This document shows positions 58,995 through 64,000 of a DNA stretch of 64,000 nucleotides, in pieces. This DNA comes from Bacteroidales bacterium (GTDB taxonomy: Bacteria > Bacteroidota > Bacteroidia > Bacteroidales > Paludibacteraceae). Position numbers and translations under genes: made by a program. Positions within the stretch are counted from its first letter, which is position 1. Every line of letters begins with the position of its first letter. The notes below the pieces were generated by a model, which did not search any database, was not told the DNA's origin, and was given only the letters and a program-made list of their open reading frames with translations. The DNA lies in the NCBI GenBank assembly GCA_015061165.1, contig SUXC01000001.1, positions 62,001-126,000 of the forward strand, read 5' to 3'.

Positions 58995-59488
58995 TATTCC
59001 CACTCGTCAGGATTATACGATAGATCTATATAGGTATCCACGGCAATCTCAAACATGAAAATTGCTGTGCCAGGTACAAGATAGCGACTGACCTCTTGCA
59101 GGTGGATTCGGCTATCGAGGTACTGCATATTTTCCTGCAGGCGTGTTCGCTCAAGCAATAGTCGTGAGCAGAACTGACGATGCAGTTCTTTTATGGTAAG
59201 CATGCACTGTTCGCGAGCGGTCATATCGCCCAATTTGTGTCGCATGGCAAAGAACACTGTGCGTACTCTGCGAGTATGTGGTGAGTTCTCCAGTTCGGTG
59301 TAGCCAGCAGCATTGTCTTGCACGAAGACAAAGTTAGGTGTTGACTGCATGCGACCAAGCGCTTCCTCCAGCCCTTCTAATCCACTGATCTCGACATAGA
59401 CAAAGCCCTTTGTCTTGGCGAGTTTATTTTTCTCGGTGAGGGAACGAAAGAATGCTTTGGCGTTCCACTCTGTGGTTCTATTTAACAT
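58994..59488 (-). CDS. Phage protein of unknown function, 164 aa
   Basis: Starts at ATG 59488 (MLNRTTEWNAKAFFRSL), overlapping the upstream gene by 11 bases. Mixed alpha/beta protein with GFVYVEISGLEGLEEALGRM and RTVFFAMRHKLGDMTAREQ, and a C-terminal strand ATAIF-like region (GTAIFMFEIAVDTYIDLSYN). I do not recognise the family; position between connector and terminase genes suggests a virion role. The open frame extends 15 codons further upstream. Confidence 0.55.
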   Translation of the reverse strand: MLNRTTEWNAKAFFRSLTEKNKLAKTKGFVYVEISGLEGLEEALGRMQSTPNFVFVQDNAAGYTELENSPHTRRVRTVFFAMRHKLGDMTAREQCMLTIKELHRQFCSRLLLERTRLQENMQYLDSRIHLQEVSRYLVPGTAIFMFEIAVDTYIDLSYNPDEWE

Positions 59489-60212
59489 TTGGGTACTGTT
59501 TTTTGAGTTGTTCGTAGTCTTCAGCTTGCGCATTTAACTCTACCAAAGCGCGGTGAGTGTCCATGGCAAGAATTTCTTTCTCCTTGGTGATATCGCCTTT
59601 AGTAAGCGCTCGAATCTGCATGTTCATTGCATTGTATAACTTCTCGAAAGTGGCACCGTCCACTTCGTCGCTGGAGACGGGCGATGATACAAAGAAATGC
59701 GAAAAGCGTGCTGCAAACATGCGCTTGACACTGGCAAACCATAAGAACACACCGTAAGCTTCTGTGGCAGATAGGTGCAACTTCTTGCCGTAAAGCATAG
59801 GCGTCATCTCATCCAGTAGGAGGATATTCTTTGTGTGGATATACCCTTGATAGAGATTCTCCAGCGTGAGGTATTGCTCAAAAGGCAATCCTTGCAGGTC
59901 GGCACGGAATGCCTCGCAACCCTGAACTTTCTCCAGACGGATAGGACGCTCAGGCACTTGCATGAGCCAATCCATCAGCGGCAGGAAGCAAGCTATTTGT
60001 TCGGGGCGAATAATCACTTGCCTGCCCTCTGACTCGACTTGCAGACCGTCTGGCGTGTATGTCTTGGGCTGTAACTTGCTCCAGCGGATGATAGCAAGGG
60101 CTTTCACTTGGTCGGATTCATAATGACCCGATGAGAGCAGGAAACACGCATAGTGTAATTGCTCTTGGGTCAGTTCTGACCATGATTGAGGAACCTGCAG
60201 ATTGAGTATCAT
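59478..60212 (-). CDS. Phage protein of unknown function, 244 aa
   Basis: Begins MILNLQVPQSWSELTQEQLHYACFLL at ATG 60212, overlapping the upstream stop by 4 bases (ATGA). Mostly helical, with YGKKLHLSATEAYGVFLWFASVKRMF in the middle. Proteins of this kind recur in Bacteroidetes prophages beside the connector gene, but I can assign no function. Confidence 0.6.
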   Translation of the reverse strand: MILNLQVPQSWSELTQEQLHYACFLLSSGHYESDQVKALAIIRWSKLQPKTYTPDGLQVESEGRQVIIRPEQIACFLPLMDWLMQVPERPIRLEKVQGCEAFRADLQGLPFEQYLTLENLYQGYIHTKNILLLDEMTPMLYGKKLHLSATEAYGVFLWFASVKRMFAARFSHFFVSSPVSSDEVDGATFEKLYNAMNMQIRALTKGDITKEKEILAMDTHRALVELNAQAEDYEQLKKQYPNVK

Positions 60213-60997
60213 AGCCAAAATCCTCCTTTAGATTTGTCATTCTTATAAGTGTAATCTTGCCAGCGAACAGCTGCTTGGCTGTCTGCCCAATTGGGATAGT
60301 CTTCAGGATGCTTGCGGATGAAATCTACCATATCTATCATATTTTGGCGACAGTCTTCGCCTTGGATGTAAGATATGACGGCATGTTGCACCATGGTCAG
60401 CAGAATATAATGGGGCGCGGGGCATTTATCGCGCATGCCGCGCAATTGCTCTAATATATCCCGTGAGATAGCATGAGAGGCGAAGTGGTTCTCCGCTGAA
60501 GCTATCTGTGTCTCATAGGTAAACAATTCTAGCAAGAGGTGCTTGGATTTGCCCAATAGGCGAACTGCCTCGTAGCCACGGAATAGCGATGGACGCAAAA
60601 GCAAGGTATCTGGAGCATGGAGCATCAGCATCTCAATGGCTGCATCGCACTGAGCCTCCAGCGAGTCGAGGAGCGCATTGATACGGTCACGACTGGCAGG
60701 AGCGATGGTCTGATTGCTCACAATGCCAAAACCATTGGCTGTGAGCACTACATCCAACGATGGAATAGCACGGCGATAGGCATCACTGGCGATAGCTGTA
60801 CGGGCGAAAGTTAGCAACTCCTCGCTATTTTCCAGCGCGGAGAGTTGCTCATAGGTAGCGATTCTACTCTCAAACCATGCTTCCGTCAGTTGGATGAAGC
60901 TTCGGATTTTCGTGAAGAGATCTTCCTCTCCCTCAACAGGAGAGATTACATTGGGGGTAAATTGCACCAATGCTGTATTGTCTTGAATGAACTTCAT
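60209..60997 (-). CDS. Probable head-tail connector protein (DUF6712-like)
   Basis: A 262-residue helical protein starting MKFIQDNTALVQFTPNVISP, close to the opening typical of a Bacteroidetes prophage family placed after the portal. It ends with a basic YKNDKSKGGFWL. It starts 2 bases after the portal stop. The connector role is inferred from position. Confidence 0.6.
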   Translation of the reverse strand: MKFIQDNTALVQFTPNVISPVEGEEDLFTKIRSFIQLTEAWFESRIATYEQLSALENSEELLTFARTAIASDAYRRAIPSLDVVLTANGFGIVSNQTIAPASRDRINALLDSLEAQCDAAIEMLMLHAPDTLLLRPSLFRGYEAVRLLGKSKHLLLELFTYETQIASAENHFASHAISRDILEQLRGMRDKCPAPHYILLTMVQHAVISYIQGEDCRQNMIDMVDFIRKHPEDYPNWADSQAAVRWQDYTYKNDKSKGGFWL

Positions 60998-60999
60998 AG

Positions 61000-62334
61000 T
61001 TATTCCTCTTTAATTTGTTTACCATTATCTTGAGTAGGCTTTACATCTTTGTGCTCATCCAGCGTGGTGAGTTGCATTATCTGGCATTTAGGCTCAACGC
61101 TATCCCATTGGTTGATGGCACAAATGATGCGATGTGGACGAAGCAATAGGTCGTGCGTTGGCTTATTAAGCAACTGCGCAATAGTATATAGCTCACGCTT
61201 GTCGCTGCCTGAATTGTTGCTTTGAGATTTTCCTGGCACCGAGCCTACGAGGTTCGAGTGAACACCCATAGTAAAGCACACCATGTTGATAGCCTCTTGA
61301 ATGTCAGTTTCCCAATCGCCACCTTCTTTGCTTTGCTCAAGGTTGGTGATTTGGATGTGCGGAATAGCTTTGCCCGTGCCTGGATCTATATACGAACCGC
61401 TGAATACTGCCCGACCAGCATTCTCTGCGCCAGTAAGGAAATCAATGATATTATCTTTGGTCTTCCTTACAAATTCTGCTTGTTCTTTTTCATCGGTGAT
61501 ACCAGCTAACTCAAATTGTTCATCCCAAAAATGCGACGAGATTGTGATGATATATTTGAGAGGGGCAGAGTTCTTGAGTTTGCTATATTTCGCAAGCGCA
61601 ATCAGCTGCTTGATATCATACCATTTTCCTTTGAATAGTGAAGCGTAATACGGAATAGGATAGTAGGTACTATCGGGAGTAGGAATACGCGTAACCATAG
61701 CAAACTGATTTATGCCTTTTTTATTTTTCGCATTCATATACTCTTCCAAGTCACTAAGAGGGTCATCCTGATCAAGAAGTATATATTTGTGTATCTTTTC
61801 AGGCTCCGTAGTATCACGCCAATTTGCGTAGAATACATATCTACGGGATTCTCCTTGAGGAGAGAATCGGCAATACATCGCTTCCTTTCGACTGATAGAA
61901 GCGATTTTATCCCCACCACGACTGAGCGTGAACACAGTGACGGCAAACTGCCAAAACTTCATATCGGTACATACACCAAGATAATAGCTGGAGAGGTCGT
62001 TGCGATTACAGAATTTGCGAACTTCATTTGCAATATTAGGAGAAGTACCTTCAGGAATGAGGTATTCTAAGCCTGCAGCATAGCAGTTCTTGATATTGTG
62101 CTGCTGGCAGGTGTTGATTGTTTCATCCGATTCGATTTTATCTAAAATCTCATACGGCATGTTGTTATCTGCACCCCATGGCATATATTTCAGTCCGTTT
62201 TTAAGTTTATTCGGTTCGATTCGTTGGGATGCACTCTCTTCTTTCCAAATTTGCCCAGAAGCGGGAACAAACGCGGCAAGAATTTTGTCTTGCTCGGTGA
62301 TGATGGAGTCTACGGAAAAAATTTCTGTTTTCAT
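61000..62334 (-). CDS. Phage portal-like protein
   Basis: A 444-residue protein starting MKTEIFSVDSIITEQDKILA. YMPWGADNNMPYEILDKIESDETINTC, AGLEYLIP and NLVGSVPGKSQSNNSGSDKRELY are the kind of motifs seen in portal proteins of Bacteroidetes prophages, where the portal forms the DNA entry ring. It heads the morphogenesis block, with a -7 box 30 bases upstream. Confidence 0.7.
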   Translation of the reverse strand: MKTEIFSVDSIITEQDKILAAFVPASGQIWKEESASQRIEPNKLKNGLKYMPWGADNNMPYEILDKIESDETINTCQQHNIKNCYAAGLEYLIPEGTSPNIANEVRKFCNRNDLSSYYLGVCTDMKFWQFAVTVFTLSRGGDKIASISRKEAMYCRFSPQGESRRYVFYANWRDTTEPEKIHKYILLDQDDPLSDLEEYMNAKNKKGINQFAMVTRIPTPDSTYYPIPYYASLFKGKWYDIKQLIALAKYSKLKNSAPLKYIITISSHFWDEQFELAGITDEKEQAEFVRKTKDNIIDFLTGAENAGRAVFSGSYIDPGTGKAIPHIQITNLEQSKEGGDWETDIQEAINMVCFTMGVHSNLVGSVPGKSQSNNSGSDKRELYTIAQLLNKPTHDLLLRPHRIICAINQWDSVEPKCQIMQLTTLDEHKDVKPTQDNGKQIKEE

Positions 62335-62363
62335 ACTATCAATGGTTGTAACTAATTACGCTG

Positions 62364-62371
62364 CAAAGGTA
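62364..62371 (-). promoter_or_regulatory. -7 box before the portal gene
   Basis: Minus-strand TACCTTTG 62371-62364 (CAAAGGTA on the plus strand) in TGTACCTTTGCAG context. The -33 is weak. It is a host-type promoter for the phage structural block. Confidence 0.6.
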
Positions 62372-62416
62372 CACATACACGCGCGAGATAAAAAAGGACA
62401 TACTAAAAGCGGGGGC

Positions 62417-62665
62417 TTATCGCCACCCGCTTGCCAGTACTCGGCTCTCCTCAAGGCGCTGCGCCTCTTGCCGCTTGAGCGCACTATCAAGCTGCTTGTA
62501 TAGCCACCCTGCACGACCGCTGAAGAAATCTTGCTCTATCTCTTGGCTCTCTCTGAACTCTCGCATACTGCAAGCATACACCTTGCGCTCTACTGGCTGC
62601 ACTACAGGCTGAGCCACTGGGCGGCTCTCTGCCTCTGCGAACATTGCAAACAAATCTAATTGCAT
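62417..62665 (-). CDS. Small phage protein with an N-terminal clamp-binding-like motif
   Basis: An 82-residue protein from ATG 62665. It opens MQLDLFAMF, where QLDLF matches the consensus used by proteins that dock on the DNA polymerase sliding clamp. A Pro/Val-rich linker and a basic helix follow (YKQLDSALKRQEAQRLEESR). The longer frame to 62731 overlaps the neighbour and lacks support. Function unknown. Confidence 0.55.
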   Translation of the reverse strand: MQLDLFAMFAEAESRPVAQPVVQPVERKVYACSMREFRESQEIEQDFFSGRAGWLYKQLDSALKRQEAQRLEESRVLASGWR

Positions 62666-62669
62666 AACC

Positions 62670-62861
62670 TTATTTATTCCATTCAAAAGTGACACCATCA
62701 TATTGCTGTATACTATTCCAAAGATTATCAAGATTGTAATGTGTCATTATACTACAGTAGATACCACCTTGTTCTATTTCATCGATTGCCTTGCCTATTG
62801 TATTGAGCAACTCATAGAGATATTTTTCACTTGCAATCTGCTTTTCTTTATCTGTCATCAT
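62670..62861 (-). CDS. Small hypothetical phage protein, 63 aa
   Basis: A short acidic helical protein (MMTDKEKQIASEKYLYELLN, then IGKAIDEIEQGG), ending DGVTFEWNK. It overlaps the upstream gene by 4 bases and is 4 bases from the next, so it is part of the early operon. No family recognised. Confidence 0.5.
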   Translation of the reverse strand: MMTDKEKQIASEKYLYELLNTIGKAIDEIEQGGIYCSIMTHYNLDNLWNSIQQYDGVTFEWNK

Positions 62862-63196
62862 TGTGCGCCTCCTTTCTTTGTAAAATGTACTTGATTAGCA
62901 GCGAACAGAAAAACAACAGGATAGAACGGACTGCCCTCACGCTCTACAGGCTTGCCCCAAAATAGGAGCGCATGCTCGCCACGCTTGACCGCTGCGCCTC
63001 GCTTTTTCCAACCCTCGAATGTATGCAACTTTGCGCCACTCTTCAAACCATAGGCTTCACGGAGTAATTGATTGATTGTGTAATCTTCGCGACAATTCAT
63101 AGAAGCACGGACATCTAACTCTACTGATAGATTTCTTAAACTTTTTCTAATTGCTACCATCTTTTCGGCTGACTTCATTTGTTGTAACTCTTTCAT
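62858..63196 (-). CDS. ArdC N-terminal-like protein
   Basis: A 112-residue protein. Residues about 40-100 (YTINQLLREAYGLKSGAKLH, then TFEGWKKRGAAVKRGEHAL with a following FW) match the single-stranded-DNA-binding N-terminal domain of ArdC-type proteins carried by plasmids and phages. The metalloprotease half of ArdC is absent. It is the first gene of the minus-strand early block. Confidence 0.65.
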   Translation of the reverse strand: MKELQQMKSAEKMVAIRKSLRNLSVELDVRASMNCREDYTINQLLREAYGLKSGAKLHTFEGWKKRGAAVKRGEHALLFWGKPVEREGSPFYPVVFLFAANQVHFTKKGGAQ

Positions 63197-63346
63197 AACT
63201 GTAGGATTTTAATTGTTTAACTTGTGAATAATTAATTTTTGAATTTATACTGCTTTACCAAGGTAGCGAGTGCCGCTTGCAAGATTTTTACGAAAAATAC
63301 TACCTATCGGGTTGGAGATTTTTCTTTTGTAAAACGCTGCTTGACC

Positions 63347-63379
63347 TTGCAAGGCGACAGCGCGAGCGTCTTACCTTTG
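63347..63379 (+). promoter_or_regulatory. Promoter of a short plus-strand gene
   Basis: TTG 63347-63349 and TACCTTTG 63372-63379 with a 22-base spacer. The gap 63197-63437 otherwise shows only a near-consensus minus-strand box around 63257-63264 (TACCTTGG). Confidence 0.6.
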
Positions 63380-63437
63380 CAGTACTAAAGGCGAAAATTA
63401 TACACAAGGTAACGAAATCCGCAGAGAAAGAGACAAA

Positions 63438-63608
63438 ATGAAGCGAGCGAAAGAGAGAAAGCAGAAAAAAGATGTAGCCCCCACATGCTTGTCATGTATT
63501 GAGCAGACTGGAGCAGACGGATCCGCCATCGGTTCCGCTCTGGGAAGGACAGCAGACACCTGCCTGCGAGACAAAGAAAATAGCATTTTGTTGGAGTCAA
63601 CAAAATGA
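63438..63608 (+). CDS. Short basic protein, 56 aa
   Basis: An ATG frame 59 bases after a promoter: MKRAKERKQKKDVAPTCLSC and on to SILLESTK. The basic start and two cysteines separated by two residues (CLSC) could bind nucleic acid or metal. No family recognised. The support is the promoter and the frame only. Confidence 0.35.
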   Translation: MKRAKERKQKKDVAPTCLSCIEQTGADGSAIGSALGRTADTCLRDKENSILLESTK

Positions 63609-63721
63609 TTGGGGAGATGATAGGGAAGTTGAGTTCCTAATCAAAAACACCCCCGTTTTGCAAAGTCCAGTTTACAAAATAAGAAAATAATAAGGAAAAG
63701 TATATTTTTTCGCAAAAATAT

Positions 63722-63752
63722 TTGCATATAAGTAGAAATTTTACTACCTTTG
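63722..63752 (+). promoter_or_regulatory. Promoter of hicA
   Basis: TTGCATATAAG at 63722 with TACCTTTG 63745-63752 and a 20-base spacer. Confidence 0.8.
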
Positions 63753-63776
63753 CAGTGGATTTAAGAAATAATAATT

Positions 63777-63965
63777 ATGAACTACAACGAATTAAAGAAA
63801 AAACTAATGAAAGCTGGATGCTACTTAGAGAAGCAGAAAAGCAATCATGAATGGTGGTACAGCCCACACACTGAACAACATTTTCCAATTCAACGCCACG
63901 GAAAAATGGATATTGGAAAAAATCTTTTGAAACAAATTAGCAAGGAATCAGGGGTTAAACTTTAA
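63777..63965 (+). CDS. hicA: HicA-type mRNA interferase toxin
   Basis: A 62-residue dsRNA-binding-fold toxin: MNYNELKKKLMKAGCYLEKQ, then KSNHEWWYSP with the catalytic His, and FPIQRHGKMDIGKNLLKQISKESG, all in HicA order. HicB normally follows on the same strand; only 35 bases remain in the window, so it would lie beyond the edge. Confidence 0.85.
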   Translation: MNYNELKKKLMKAGCYLEKQKSNHEWWYSPHTEQHFPIQRHGKMDIGKNLLKQISKESGVKL

Positions 63966-64000
63966 CCCCTCACCTTGCAAAAAAATATAAACCAACTTAA

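Larger units (their letters stand above)
49402..64000. mobile_element. Prophage or phage-derived integrative element next to tRNA-Pro, open at the window edge
   Basis: A tyrosine recombinase follows the tRNA. Then a tightly overlapping minus-strand block encodes, in transcription order, small early proteins, portal, connector-like proteins, terminase, tape measure and a distal tail protein. No major capsid, head protease, lysis gene or second attachment copy was seen in the window. The 7-base arrays so common in the host part are absent here. The far boundary is outside the window, and the HicA gene at 63777 may belong to it or to the host. Confidence 0.8.

Noticed and set aside
63385-63603. 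72-residue minus-strand frame
   Set aside because: Overlaps the promoter-driven plus-strand frame at 63438 and has no support of its own.
49375-64000. Second attachment copy of the tRNA-Pro 3' end
   Set aside because: I looked for GAATCTCGCCATCCCG again and did not find it in the window; the right boundary is probably outside.

Overview
The window is chromosomal DNA from a member of the Bacteroidetes, most likely Bacteroidales. The evidence is the Bacteroidetes promoter signature (TTG, about 20 bases, TAnnTTTG) upstream of more than fifteen genes, a type IX secretion locus (porP-gldK-gldL-gldM-gldN), a type III glutamine synthetase, DUF4369/thioredoxin and LPP20-like secreted proteins, and the near absence of Shine-Dalgarno sequences. 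No rRNA genes and no CRISPR array were seen; one tRNA (Pro, TGG) was found.

Layout. 1-4 kb: end of an unknown gene, a small hypothetical gene, then trigger factor and the GTPase TypA on the minus strand. 4-7.6 kb: an AT-rich element bounded by 30-base inverted repeats, YccF, a GNAT protein, rplU-rpmA and serS. 7.7-20.8 kb: a long minus-strand run that reads, in transcription order, DUF2795 gene, porP, gldK, gldL, gldM, gldN, ftsX, DUF3098 gene, uppP, truB, queA, ung, polA. It joins the type IX secretion core to cell division, undecaprenyl phosphate recycling and tRNA modification. 20.9-32.3 kb: mostly housekeeping genes (adenosyltransferase, methyltransferase, nucleoside-gate protein, ybeY, nadB, CCA-adding enzyme, efp, marC, a thioredoxin-like lipoprotein, queG, rpiB, a radical SAM protein). 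32.3-38.7 kb: accessory region with a lipoprotein, about 1 kb of structured non-coding DNA including a probable 350-nt RNA with its own promoter and terminator, three exported proteins (two LPP20-like, one CsgG-like fused to a formylglycine-generating-enzyme fold) and a toxin-antitoxin pair. 38.7-49.2 kb: glnN, a beta-barrel protein, a phosphoesterase, folK, an RluA-type synthase, def, mntP, a DUF3109 gene, cinA, a CBS/DUF21 protein and mutY. 49.3-64 kb: tRNA-Pro followed by a tyrosine recombinase and a compact minus-strand phage cassette (tail protein, tape measure, terminase, connectors, portal, small early genes), with a HicA toxin gene at the window edge.

The most striking property is not a gene. 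Short degenerate tandem arrays with periods of 7, 9, 10 or 11 bases sit at many of the short intergenic junctions of the host chromosome, often touching start or stop codons. The 7-base arrays have also entered coding sequences in frame: serS, polA, a methyltransferase (two arrays, 20 and 12 units), queG and folK. The CCA-adding enzyme carries two copies of a different hairpin element, read in two different frames. None of these arrays was seen in the prophage. PolA also lacks most of the 3'-5' exonuclease domain at the place where its array sits.
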